Assembly (NCBI GenBank): GCA_964485395.1
Contig: CAZAJF010000009.1
Span: 46,834-110,833 of the forward strand
Origin: JANNSO01 sp964485395
Lineage (GTDB): Bacteria; Spirochaetota; Spirochaetia; Treponematales; UBA12059
DNA: 64,000 bases
Direction: 5' to 3'
The notes below the pieces were generated by a model that saw only the letters and a list, made by a program, of their open reading frames with translations, was not told the origin of the DNA and searched no databases. Position 1 is the stretch's first letter. Every line of letters begins with the position of its first letter. Positions 32,340 to 41,141 of the stretch are shown one piece after another. The position numbers and the translations under genes were made by a program.

Positions 32340-34772
32340 TCAGCGTTCCCCCGTTACCGGCGCGGACCGGCACGAGCCCAGCGGCGATTTCGTTATCCAA
32401 TTGTCGACGGGCTCTTTTTTTTCGATCGCGCGCCACACGTCCTCGAAGCGCATGGGCATGTGCATGATCTCCGCGCCCGTGGCCTTCTGGATGGCGTTGC
32501 CCAGCGCCGGCGCCACGCTGATCATGGAATGCTCGCCTACGCCGCGCGCGCCGTACGGGCCGTCTATCTGCGGCGTCTCGACCACTGCGCACTCTATCTC
32601 GAGGGGAAGGTCCTTCGCCGTGGGAATCTTGTTGTCCGTAAACGAGGGGTTCAGGAGCCTTCCTTGCTGGTCGTAAATGTAGCCTTCGCAGATGGCGGTA
32701 CCCAGGCCCTGGATCATTCCGCCGATGGCCTGGCCTCGGACTATGTCCGGATTCACGGCGCGTCCCACATCGTACACGCTGCCTACTTTTAGGACGCGGT
32801 ATTCGCCGGTCTCCTCGTTTACCTCGGCGATTATGCCGTGCGCCCCGAAGGTCCAGTCCAAGGCCGGGTTTCCCTCGCCGGTTTCCTTGTTCAGATTGGA
32901 AAGGCCCTGCGCGATGTAGCGCCCGACGCCGATGAGCGGGCCGCCTATGCCGTTGCCGTTGGGCATGGCGTAACCCACGGCCATGGACGCGAAGCTTACG
33001 AATTTATTGGGGTGATGCTTTATGAATACTTTGTCGCCGTCATGGCCCAGGTCGCGGACATTGGCGTGAAGGGCTTCCCCGGCGACTGCATAAGCGCATT
33101 GGAGCAGGTCTTCGGCCGCAAGTATGGCCGCGTTTCCGGACAGCAGCAGACCTTTGGAGGCCACGGTCTGCCAGTCGTAGGGGTCGCGGTCGGTGTCGTT
33201 TTCGAAAGCGACCTTTATTTTTTCTATGTTGAATCCTAGGCGCTCCGCGATGATCTGACGTATTGACGCGTACGTGCCTTGGCCGTAATCGGTAAGGGCC
33301 AGGTTTACGAGGACCGAGCCGTCCTCGTTCATCTTGAGCACCACGGAGGTGGCGGTGAACGGCGGCATGGCCGGGGCTTTCTGGAGCGCGGCCACGCCCT
33401 TGCCGATCTTCCAGCCGGTTTTGTCCTGGCGGGCTTTTTCGGCCTCTGTCAGCTTTCCGTAACCGATCATGCGCGCGGCTTCCTCGATGCATTTCACCAC
33501 GTTGCCCGTGGAGGCGAGTATTTCCTCGCCCGTCAAGGTCTTGGAGCCGGGGCGGAGGGCGTTCTTAAGGCGGAAATCCAGGGGATCCATGCCAATCGCG
33601 CCGGCGACCAGTTCCATGTGACGCTCGATGGCCCAGTGGAATTCCACGTGGCCGAAGCCGCGATACGCTGTGCCGAAGGGCTTGTTCGTGTAAATCGTGT
33701 AGGCGTCTATCCACGCGTTGGGAATTTCGTACGGTCCGCTGGCTGAGTATCCGGAGGCGCGGGTTACGTTTACAGCGTAATCCGCGTAGGCGCCTGAGTC
33801 CCAGTACATCGTCATATGCTGCGCGAGTATCTTTCCTTCGGGGGACACGCCGGTTTTAATGCGATAGGTCAGGGCGGAGCGGCAGGGCAGCAGGCTGAAT
33901 TCCTCCTCGCGGCTCGCCTGGAACTTGCAGGGTTTTCCGCCTGCCTTGCGCGAAAGCACGGCGCATAAAGGTTCCACGCCGATGCCGGCCTTGCCCCCGA
34001 ATCCTCCGCCGACGTACGGTACCTGCACGCGCACGTTGTTGTGCGGCAGCTTGAAGGCGTGGCAGAAAAGGTTTCGCACCGTGAACGGACTCTGCGCGCT
34101 CGTCCATATCTGCACCTTGTCGCCTTTGCCCCACTGCACGATGGCGACGTGCGTCTCCATGGGTACGTGCTGCACCGAGGGACAGGAATACTCGCGCTCG
34201 ACTATCCACGCGGAATCGGCGAAGCCTTTGTCCACGTCGCCCTTCCTCAGCTTTGTGTGGTTCGCGATATTGGTGCCCGGCTTGGGCGTAAACGCCGCCG
34301 CCATGTAGGAATAGGTTCCCAGGTCCGGGTGCACGAGCGGGGCGTCGGGCTTGAGCGCGTCCATGTGATGCAGTACGGGAGTTAGTATTTCATAGCGTAC
34401 TTCCACCGCCTCCGCGGCGGCGCGCGCCTGTTCGGGAGTATCGGCGGCCACGGCCACCACGGCCTCGCCGAAATGGCGCACCTGTCCCCGCGCCAGGATC
34501 CGCTTGTCCACCACGTACAGGCCAAGATGGTAGTCCAGCTCGTCCCCGGTGACGATGGCCCGTACGCCGGGGAGGGCGGCCGCCTTGGCCGTGTCTATGC
34601 CGAGAATCTTTGCGCTGGCATGGGGGCTCTTCTTGAGCTGCACATGCAGCATGCCCGGCAGGCTCATGTCGCTTACGAAAGTCGCCTCGCCGGTAAGTTT
34701 TTCCACCATGTCGGGTCTGCCGGCTTTCTTGCCCACGTAGGCGAGGTCTTCGGTCCTTATTTCGTCAAACAT
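32340..34772 (-). CDS. Xanthine-dehydrogenase-type molybdopterin-binding subunit
   Basis: 810 residues. The N-terminal a/b hammerhead domain (KLTGEATFVSDMSLPGMLHVQLKKSPHA) is followed by the Mo-cofactor domain, with YVGGGFGGKAG near 250, AYRGFGHVEFHWAIERHMELVA near 375 (the Arg is conserved in xanthine dehydrogenases), DYGQGTY near 500, and the C-terminal YGARGVGEHSM holding the catalytic Glu. It hydroxylates an N-heterocycle, and the permease and AllFGH-like neighbours favour xanthine or hypoxanthine. Other substrates such as nicotinate or aldehydes cannot be excluded. It overlaps the Fe-S subunit gene by 8 nt. Confidence 0.88.
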   Translation of the reverse strand: MFDEIRTEDLAYVGKKAGRPDMVEKLTGEATFVSDMSLPGMLHVQLKKSPHASAKILGIDTAKAAALPGVRAIVTGDELDYHLGLYVVDKRILARGQVRHFGEAVVAVAADTPEQARAAAEAVEVRYEILTPVLHHMDALKPDAPLVHPDLGTYSYMAAAFTPKPGTNIANHTKLRKGDVDKGFADSAWIVEREYSCPSVQHVPMETHVAIVQWGKGDKVQIWTSAQSPFTVRNLFCHAFKLPHNNVRVQVPYVGGGFGGKAGIGVEPLCAVLSRKAGGKPCKFQASREEEFSLLPCRSALTYRIKTGVSPEGKILAQHMTMYWDSGAYADYAVNVTRASGYSASGPYEIPNAWIDAYTIYTNKPFGTAYRGFGHVEFHWAIERHMELVAGAIGMDPLDFRLKNALRPGSKTLTGEEILASTGNVVKCIEEAARMIGYGKLTEAEKARQDKTGWKIGKGVAALQKAPAMPPFTATSVVLKMNEDGSVLVNLALTDYGQGTYASIRQIIAERLGFNIEKIKVAFENDTDRDPYDWQTVASKGLLLSGNAAILAAEDLLQCAYAVAGEALHANVRDLGHDGDKVFIKHHPNKFVSFASMAVGYAMPNGNGIGGPLIGVGRYIAQGLSNLNKETGEGNPALDWTFGAHGIIAEVNEETGEYRVLKVGSVYDVGRAVNPDIVRGQAIGGMIQGLGTAICEGYIYDQQGRLLNPSFTDNKIPTAKDLPLEIECAVVETPQIDGPYGARGVGEHSMISVAPALGNAIQKATGAEIMHMPMRFEDVWRAIEKKEPVDNWITKSPLGSCRSAPVTGER

Positions 34773-35250
34773 GCCTGAGCTCTCCTTTCTCGGCCGAGCG
34801 GCCGGTAAGGTCGAGGACCGCCTCTATGATCTGGGCGTAGCCGGTGCAGCGGCAGAAATTGCCCTCTATCGCTTCCTTTATCTCGGGAACCGTTGGCTTG
34901 GGATTGTCACGTAATAATTCCTTTACAGACATGACCATTCCCGGCGTGCAGAACCCGCATTGCACCGCGTGGTTGGCCTCGAACGCCTTCTGTATGGCGG
35001 AAAGCGACGGCCCGGCGGCTTCCCCTTCTATGGTGTCTATGACGGCGCCGTCGGCCTCCGCGGCAAGGACCATGCACGAGTTGACAACGCGACCGTTCAT
35101 GAATACTGTGCAGGCCCCGCACTCCCCGGAGCCGCAGCCTTCCTTCGTGCCCATGAGCCCCAGGGTTTCCCTCAAGAAACGAAGGAGCGTGTGATGTTCC
35201 GGCGTTTCCCTCTCGTAGGCGCGGCCGTTTACTGTTAATTTTATTTTCAT
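34765..35250 (-). CDS. Xanthine-dehydrogenase-type [2Fe-2S] subunit
   Basis: 161 residues with two 2Fe-2S domains. The plant-ferredoxin cluster motif GCGSGECGACTVFMNG...NSC is followed by the four-helix cluster CGFCTPGMV...FCRCTGY. It passes electrons from the molybdenum centre to the FAD subunit. The open frame extends to 35295, but ATG 35250 starts the family N-terminus (MKIKLTVNG), and GGAGGAG at the end of the preceding gene serves as its ribosome site. One nt separates it from the FAD-subunit stop. Confidence 0.92.
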   Translation of the reverse strand: MKIKLTVNGRAYERETPEHHTLLRFLRETLGLMGTKEGCGSGECGACTVFMNGRVVNSCMVLAAEADGAVIDTIEGEAAGPSLSAIQKAFEANHAVQCGFCTPGMVMSVKELLRDNPKPTVPEIKEAIEGNFCRCTGYAQIIEAVLDLTGRSAEKGELRHV

Positions 35251-35251
35251 G

Positions 35252-36079
35252 TCAGGACTCCTCCCCGGACGCGCCCGCCAACAGCCTGCGGACATAGACG
35301 CCGATCATGTGCATCCGGTACTCGCGGGTTCCGCGCACGTCGCTGATCGGCGATACGGCGGAAAGAACCTTCTCGACCGCCTCTGCGGGGTCGTCCTTCA
35401 GGCCTACGGTTTTCACCAGTACGGGCGTAGGCGCCGCGGAACTAACGCCGAAGCGAAGCTCGCCGTTCAGCCGCACCATGAGCACGCCCACGACGCCGAG
35501 GTCGTGCCCGGCGATCCGCTTTAGCTTGAGGTAGGAACCGGTCGCGTCGGCCGATTCGACCGGTACGAGAATCGACTTGAGGAACTCGCCCTGCTTGAGC
35601 GAGGTTTTTTTTACGCCGGCGAAAAACTCGCTGAACGGCAGCGTTCGTTCGCCGTTCAGCGAGCCGATTAGCGCCGTTGCCCCCAGGCACAGCAGCGCAG
35701 GCGCCATGTCCGAGCATGGCGAGGCGTTCACGACGTTCCCCGCCACGGTTGCCCGATTTCGTACCTGATGGCTCGCCAGCTCGTGCGCGCAGGAGCAGAG
35801 CGTCGGGTAGCGCCTTCGCGCGTCCGGGTTTCTGAGCACGTCGTTGATGCTGGCCGCCGGTCCGATGACGAGGCCTTCTTTCGCGTCGTAGCGGATCTCG
35901 CTTGCGCGGGGAATCTTCTTAATGTCGACTACCGTTTTGGGTTTGATGACGCCGTTGCGGATATTCGGAATGAGGTCGGTCCCTCCGGCCAGTATTTTAG
36001 CATCGTCGCCATGCTCGACAAGGGCTGCCGCGAGAGCCTGGAAACTGTCGGCTGCCACATAACGGAATTCGTATACCAT
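35252..36079 (-). CDS. Xanthine-dehydrogenase-type FAD-binding subunit
   Basis: 275 residues. FAD-binding motifs ILAGGTDLIPNIRNG near residue 40 and ATVAGNVVNASPCSDMAPALLCLGA near 115 are typical of CoxM/XdhB subunits. It transfers electrons from the 2Fe-2S protein to NAD or another acceptor. ATG 36079 is preceded by GGGGAGG; an in-frame start at 36115 lacks one. It is the first gene of the three-subunit operon (FAD, Fe-S, Mo) and has a good promoter upstream. Confidence 0.9.
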   Translation of the reverse strand: MVYEFRYVAADSFQALAAALVEHGDDAKILAGGTDLIPNIRNGVIKPKTVVDIKKIPRASEIRYDAKEGLVIGPAASINDVLRNPDARRRYPTLCSCAHELASHQVRNRATVAGNVVNASPCSDMAPALLCLGATALIGSLNGERTLPFSEFFAGVKKTSLKQGEFLKSILVPVESADATGSYLKLKRIAGHDLGVVGVLMVRLNGELRFGVSSAAPTPVLVKTVGLKDDPAEAVEKVLSAVSPISDVRGTREYRMHMIGVYVRRLLAGASGEES

Positions 36080-36166
36080 TTCAGATTGCCTCCCCGTTAC
36101 ATAGAAGATTCGCACAGGATCCGAACGACCCTGTTCCCCTTCGTTTTTTTTTCAGGTGGGTCTATC

Positions 36167-36195
36167 AGTAAAAGCCCGATTTGGTTCCGTGTCAA
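36167..36195 (-). promoter_or_regulatory. Promoter of the molybdoenzyme operon
   Basis: On the minus strand TTGACA (36195-36190) and TTTACT (36172-36167) are 17 bp apart. The start point would be near 36160, leaving a leader of about 80 nt. Confidence 0.65.
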
Positions 36196-36287
36196 CCTAA
36201 TTTTATCTGGATCGAGGTTCTTTACCTTGCGGCAAGGAAGCAGTATACATGAAGCATGAACCTATCGAATAGTTTACGGGACGATTC

Positions 36288-37460
36288 ATGATGGACGCAT
36301 CTATACCGGACCCGGTGGGACGCTCCTCCGCGTTTCGCGCGCTCCTGGACGCGATGCTGTCGGGTACGGGCAGCAAAGCATTGGTTGAAGGCTACAGGCG
36401 GCATATCGATACCGCGCTGCCGGAAGACCTCGTCGCGGTGGTGGACGCCGCGATCGCGGACGGCGTAGGGCTGGACGCGCTCAAACCGGCCGTTTCCAAA
36501 TTGATCAACCTGCTTTCCACCTCCCTCTCCCGCCATCGCCACGTTCCCGCGGAAGGCGATCTTTTATTCGCCGGCTTGATGGCCGAGAATGCGCGGATCC
36601 GGACGCTGCTCGAGGAAGGGAAGCCCCTTGCGAGGGAGTTCAACGAATTGTTCACGTTACCGGCGCAAGCGGAAACGGGAAAGCGCCTGGAAACCCTGGC
36701 GGGCAGACTCCTCGATTTGATGCGCCGTTTGGCCGTGGTCGATGTCCATTACAAAAAAATGGAAAACGCCGTATTTCCCCGGTTCGAGTCTCGATACCCG
36801 CAATTCAGATGCGTGCGCCTCCTGTGGGCGCTGCATGACGATGCGCGCGGCGGCCTGCGCGAACTTACATCGATGTTTTCCGGCGGCGTTCCGTTGGACC
36901 CCGCCGTTTTCAAGGCTCGATTGCCTCGCTTCAACAGTCTGCTGGGAAAGCTCTATTTCGATCTCTCCGCCATCGCCTTCCGCGAGGAGTGCGCCTTGTT
37001 CCCGGTGATGGCCGAGCATCTTCCGCCCGCGGAAAGTGAAGATTTATTCAAAGAGGCCGGCGGCTCCGGCTTCGGGGGAAGGACCGGCTCCCTGAACGCC
37101 GACGCATTGGCTTCCCTGTTTTCGGCAATTCCGCTGGACATGACCTTCGTGGACTCAAGCGACAAAGTCGCCTGGTTCACGGATTCGCCGCACCGTATTT
37201 TCGACCGCAGCCCGGCGATCATCGGCAGGGACGTGCGTAATTGCCATCCGGCCGGGAGCGTCGGCCGAGTGGTCGCCATACTGGATTCCTTCAGGCGCGG
37301 CGAGAAGGACAGCGAGGCTTTTTGGCTGGATCTGGGAGGCCGGTTCATACATATCGAGTATTTTGCCTTGCGTACGCCTCAAGGCGTCTACCTTGGAACC
37401 TTGGAATGCAGCCAGGACTTAACCGCGAAACGCGGACTCTCAGGCGAACGGCGCCTTTAG
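36288..37460 (+). CDS. DUF438 / hemerythrin-like / PAS protein
   Basis: 390 residues. The helical N-terminus resembles DUF438. A hemerythrin-like four-helix region (about 90-240) carries candidate metal ligands in DVHYKKMENAVFPRFE, WALHDDARGGLRE and REECALFPVM. The C-terminal PAS domain (about 285-380) reads VDSSDKVAWFTDSP...FWLDLGGRFIHIEYFALRTPQGVYLGTLECSQDLT, the usual ending of this family. Such proteins are proposed redox, oxygen or NO sensors or repair proteins; function is not established. There is no membrane segment. It is divergent from the molybdoenzyme operon. No strong ribosome site lies before ATG 36288, and the next codon is also ATG. Confidence 0.75.
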   Translation: MMDASIPDPVGRSSAFRALLDAMLSGTGSKALVEGYRRHIDTALPEDLVAVVDAAIADGVGLDALKPAVSKLINLLSTSLSRHRHVPAEGDLLFAGLMAENARIRTLLEEGKPLAREFNELFTLPAQAETGKRLETLAGRLLDLMRRLAVVDVHYKKMENAVFPRFESRYPQFRCVRLLWALHDDARGGLRELTSMFSGGVPLDPAVFKARLPRFNSLLGKLYFDLSAIAFREECALFPVMAEHLPPAESEDLFKEAGGSGFGGRTGSLNADALASLFSAIPLDMTFVDSSDKVAWFTDSPHRIFDRSPAIIGRDVRNCHPAGSVGRVVAILDSFRRGEKDSEAFWLDLGGRFIHIEYFALRTPQGVYLGTLECSQDLTAKRGLSGERRL

Positions 37461-37802
37461 GCCGCGCCTAGATCGGCATCGATTTCATGGGCCGCCGGGC
37501 CGCGTCAACGAGTTTGTAATTGTTCTGCGATGGACAGCGGAGAAATAGCGTTTCCGAGCGGCGATTCATTTGCGATTCGTCTTATTAAATGTTCTTTTTT
37601 GTTCGATGCTGGTGTATAGTCGGCGAACGGGTTTTATTAACGGCATTTAGAAAACAAAGCTGTTTTTCAAGGCTGCAAGTCAAGTTTGAGCACCTAATAA
37701 AAATCCAAGGGAATTGGCAAATCGACAAAATTTGAATTATAGTGGAGAGAAAGATTCTGGGATGACGCTCGGTCGTTGCCGGTTCGAAGGGGTTTGTTGG
37801 CT
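37461..37802. other. Intergenic region before the six-TM chemoreceptor
   Basis: About 340 bp with no supported gene. It contains a small hairpin (AAAACA/TGTTTT, 37651-37666) and the promoter listed at 37714-37743. Confidence 0.5.
37714..37743 (+). promoter_or_regulatory. Candidate sigma70 promoter of the six-TM chemoreceptor
   Basis: TTGGCA (37714-37719) and TATAGT (37738-37743) at 18-bp spacing, each 5 of 6 to consensus. The start point would be about 37750. Confidence 0.6.
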
Positions 37803-39431
37803 ATGCACAAGTTTTTTTTCCCTCTGAAGGATAGAATCGGATTGCCATTATCGATAGGCAAGCGGATGCCCATACTTATCAACTTGAATGTCATGTTGAT
37901 CGCGTATTTTATCCTTGCCACGGTTACGAGGTTCAAAGCCGATCCCAAGGCCATGCTGCCTTTGCTGGTAGCCGTAAACGCCACCTCGGTCATTTTCCTG
38001 GTGTCGCTCGCGTTCATCCGGTTTCGCAGGTACATGGTGGCCTCGGTTATTTCCGTCTCCGGTATATTGCTGGACACTTTGTGGATAGGGCTCTTCATTC
38101 CCTTCAAAAGCGAGGGGGATTTATATCGTCTCGCGGTGTATATTATCGTTTCCTGCATCGTAAACAGCATGCTGGCGATAAACCTGAAGCAGATCATCGC
38201 GTATGCGGTCGCGGCGTTCCTTGTTTTCGCCGGAGTGGCAGTCATCGTCTATGCCCCTCTGATAGGCGGGTTTCAGGGTGAATTCAGGACTTCGTTCGTA
38301 ACACTGACGCTGGTATACCTTCCTTCCAACATCGTTATTTATTTTACCGGTAAACTCTCGTCGGACTTGGTAAAGCTTGTAGAAAACGAACTTGCGATAA
38401 ACAGGACGAAAACCCTGGCCCTCGACGACTTGATCAAAAACGCCAAAGGATCCCTGGAAATCGGAAAGACTTTGCTCGACGCCTCCGCGGAAAGCCGGAG
38501 GCGCAGCCTGGGCATCCGGGAATCGCTGGGTAAACTGCGCGTATCGTCGCAGGGCATGAGCAACGATTCCCGCTGCACCGATGAAACCAACAAGGATGTC
38601 GCCGAATATACGCGCGTCATGCAGCAATCGGTGGGCAACCAGAATTCCTTCTTGAGGCAGACGAACGCGTCCATTTCCGAAATCATGGCGAAAATCCAGA
38701 ACATTGCCCAACTCGCCGGGCAGAAAAAAACGATCATGGATGCCGTACTCGGTAAAATCGAGATGCAAGCCCAGGAAATACAGCGGATCAACGATAGCTT
38801 CGACAAGATTCGGCTGTCTTCGGCCGACGTGCTTGCCGTGGCCGGCGGAATTCTCGATATCTCCGAAAAGACCAATATGCTCGCAATGAATGCCTCCATC
38901 GAGGCCGCCCACGCGGGATCCGCCGGCAAAGGGTTCGCCGTAATCTCCGGGGAGATACGCAAACTGTCGCAGGAAACCCAGTCAAGCACGAAATCCATCG
39001 GCGAAGCCCTCTCCAGAAACGACGCGACGGTCACCGAAGTATCGACGATAGTCCTGGCATATACCAAGCACATCGCTTCGGTCGTAAACGATGTCCGGGA
39101 CACGTTTTACGCCATCGAAGAAATCATCAATGGGCTAGGGGACGTATCGCGCAGCACGAACGACCTGACGAGCGCTACTGAAAACCTTGTGAAGGTTGCC
39201 CGGGATACGGAGACGGCCGTGAACAGCGTTACCGAAAAAATCGGCGAAAGCTCGGAAAGCGCCGCGCATATATCCTCGTTTGCCTGTTCGCTCGAGGAAA
39301 TGATCGGGGCCGTAGAAGCCGATTTCTCGGCTATCGAAGGTGTGCTTGAAAAAGTGGCGGACGTCGGCCAGCGGAATATACTCAATATTCAAACACTGGA
39401 ACAGGAAATGGACCGGATAACCAGGAGTTGA
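37803..39431 (+). CDS. Chemoreceptor with six N-terminal membrane segments
   Basis: About 542 residues. Six hydrophobic helices (residues ~20-190) are joined by very short loops, so no periplasmic sensor domain is present. The signal must be sensed in or near the membrane. There is no obvious HAMP. A long cytoplasmic coiled coil has the tip ISEKTNMLAMNASIEAAHAGSAGKGFAVISGEIRKLSQE split over the hairpin. This topology differs from both other receptors in the window. The open frame starts at TTG 37776, but ATG 37803 with GAAGGGG upstream is preferred; a TTG at 37794 is also possible. Confidence 0.82.
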   Translation: MHKFFFPLKDRIGLPLSIGKRMPILINLNVMLIAYFILATVTRFKADPKAMLPLLVAVNATSVIFLVSLAFIRFRRYMVASVISVSGILLDTLWIGLFIPFKSEGDLYRLAVYIIVSCIVNSMLAINLKQIIAYAVAAFLVFAGVAVIVYAPLIGGFQGEFRTSFVTLTLVYLPSNIVIYFTGKLSSDLVKLVENELAINRTKTLALDDLIKNAKGSLEIGKTLLDASAESRRRSLGIRESLGKLRVSSQGMSNDSRCTDETNKDVAEYTRVMQQSVGNQNSFLRQTNASISEIMAKIQNIAQLAGQKKTIMDAVLGKIEMQAQEIQRINDSFDKIRLSSADVLAVAGGILDISEKTNMLAMNASIEAAHAGSAGKGFAVISGEIRKLSQETQSSTKSIGEALSRNDATVTEVSTIVLAYTKHIASVVNDVRDTFYAIEEIINGLGDVSRSTNDLTSATENLVKVARDTETAVNSVTEKIGESSESAAHISSFACSLEEMIGAVEADFSAIEGVLEKVADVGQRNILNIQTLEQEMDRITRS

Positions 39432-39455
39432 GTGGTCGTTGGCTTCGGCGATCGG

Positions 39456-41108
39456 TTAACCGTCGATATGCCCTTCGTCTTCTCCCGGCAGTTCTTCCAG
39501 GTCGTCCGGTTCCGCGAACTCCGATTCCTCAAGTTCCTCGAGCTCTTCCAGTTCTTCGTGCTCGTCGGATTCCATCATGTCGATGGGCAGCAGTTCTTCG
39601 GGCTCAGCTTCGATTTCCTCGGGAACCTCGGGAGCGTCCGCGTCGGCAAAGCTCGAAGCCAGCGCGAGTATGGTGAAGTTCTGCGTCTGGTCGTATTCTT
39701 TGATGCGCCGGTACGCGATGTATTTTTCGCCCCAGCCTTCCGGTGAGATATCTTTATAACGGCAGAATGCGCCATAATGTGAAAAGGTTTTTGCAAGGAA
39801 CGCGTCGACCTTGGCTTCCACGATTACCGTATCGCCGTCGTCGGCTTTGGGGTCCGGGTACATGCGGAAAATCCGCTCGGCCGCAACGAACGCGAGCACC
39901 TTGTATTCCAGCGAACCGTCGTCCGTGGAGTAGTCGAACTCCAGATCGATTTCTGCGGGAGAGGCGTTTTCCTTGTTCATGCGGAATTTCGACTTGGCGA
40001 TTATCGCGTTTAGGATGGCGGTGATGCGTTCCGTGCCGAATTCCTCCTCTTCAGATGAGACGGATTTTTGTACTTCTCCTCCGGGCATCGAAAATTCACG
40101 ACTGCTCGTTTTCCCTGTAGGCCGCTGAATATCTTCAAAACAGCCTTCCGTAAAGATAAGGAATCCGTTGCCGCCGATTTTTAGTTTTTTTTGCGAGAAC
40201 GGTTCTTTATATTCGATTAATTCGTTGGCGCATATCCCGATTGCCGGAGTATTCGGCAAGGCTTCCAAAGATACGCCGGAGGAGCCCGAGCATCGGCGGA
40301 TGTACTCGTTCGATCCTGCGTGCGCCAAGGTAATTTCTCCGCTTTCCGAATCCAGAAGAGCCAAACGAACGGTGATGAAGCGGCCTTTTGGGACAATTGG
40401 ATCTTTATCCGCTAAATCATTCAATCGATACAGCATGGATCTCAGGTCGAACGGCTTGTCATTCCTTTTTGGATCATCGGTAAACTGTCCGATCTGTCCG
40501 TTCAAAAATGAGTTGAGGATCCTGTTTGCTATCGCGCTCTCCGAGGGCTTTCCGAAAGCGTACATGATCGAAACCAGCGAATATCTTTTGTCGATGGTCT
40601 TGACGGTCCACCAAGACCCTCCGGAAAAATCCAGCATTTCACAGTTGCTATACCCGTAGATATCGAAGGGAGCCTTGCGAATTTGGACAAGCCGGCTTGG
40701 TAGATAGCATGGGTCTTCATCCTGCGGGATTATTTCCTTTGTAGAGTGCATGACGAGTTCGTTGGCCATGAGCGCGTTTATTTTACGCTGGTGGTCTTTA
40801 TCCAGGTATTCGATTTCCGCGAAAAGCCCCTCGTGTTTTTTTTTGTTGGATCGATATTTAGGGGCAAATCGTCCGGCAATGGTTTCGTCGAGCAGTCGCA
40901 GTTTTTTCAGCCTGTTCGCGGCTTCCCTGAACATGCGTGCAAATATAATGGTTCCGGTTCCCAGCAGTACTATGCCCAGCCCTATGGTTCCAACCAATTT
41001 CAGCCACGAACCCCCGGGGTGGGAGACCGCTTCGAACACCGAGGCCAGCAATGACGCAAATCCGCCGATGGCCAGTCCCGTAATCAGTGTTTTATTTTTA
41101 TAACTCAT
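39456..41108 (-). CDS. Membrane-anchored, degenerate SpoIIE/PP2C-like protein with acidic tail
   Basis: 550 residues. Two membrane helices (~8-60) precede a cytoplasmic domain resembling SpoIIE-type PP2C phosphatases: FSGGSWWTV near 160, ITLAHAGSNEYIRR near 260 and GNGFLIFTEGCFED near 310. The usual metal-binding aspartates are missing: GGD is GGS, the D-x-x-G-H-G block is YAFGKPS, and TDG is TEG. It may be a pseudophosphatase. A long extension ends in a very acidic tail (about 500-550, mostly Glu/Asp/Leu). GAGGT precedes the ATG. It follows a CX5R phosphatase gene by 33 nt. Confidence 0.6.
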   Translation of the reverse strand: MSYKNKTLITGLAIGGFASLLASVFEAVSHPGGSWLKLVGTIGLGIVLLGTGTIIFARMFREAANRLKKLRLLDETIAGRFAPKYRSNKKKHEGLFAEIEYLDKDHQRKINALMANELVMHSTKEIIPQDEDPCYLPSRLVQIRKAPFDIYGYSNCEMLDFSGGSWWTVKTIDKRYSLVSIMYAFGKPSESAIANRILNSFLNGQIGQFTDDPKRNDKPFDLRSMLYRLNDLADKDPIVPKGRFITVRLALLDSESGEITLAHAGSNEYIRRCSGSSGVSLEALPNTPAIGICANELIEYKEPFSQKKLKIGGNGFLIFTEGCFEDIQRPTGKTSSREFSMPGGEVQKSVSSEEEEFGTERITAILNAIIAKSKFRMNKENASPAEIDLEFDYSTDDGSLEYKVLAFVAAERIFRMYPDPKADDGDTVIVEAKVDAFLAKTFSHYGAFCRYKDISPEGWGEKYIAYRRIKEYDQTQNFTILALASSFADADAPEVPEEIEAEPEELLPIDMMESDEHEELEELEELEESEFAEPDDLEELPGEDEGHIDG

Positions 41109-41141
41109 GGTATGTACCTCATGGTTTTGGCTGCATCTGCG

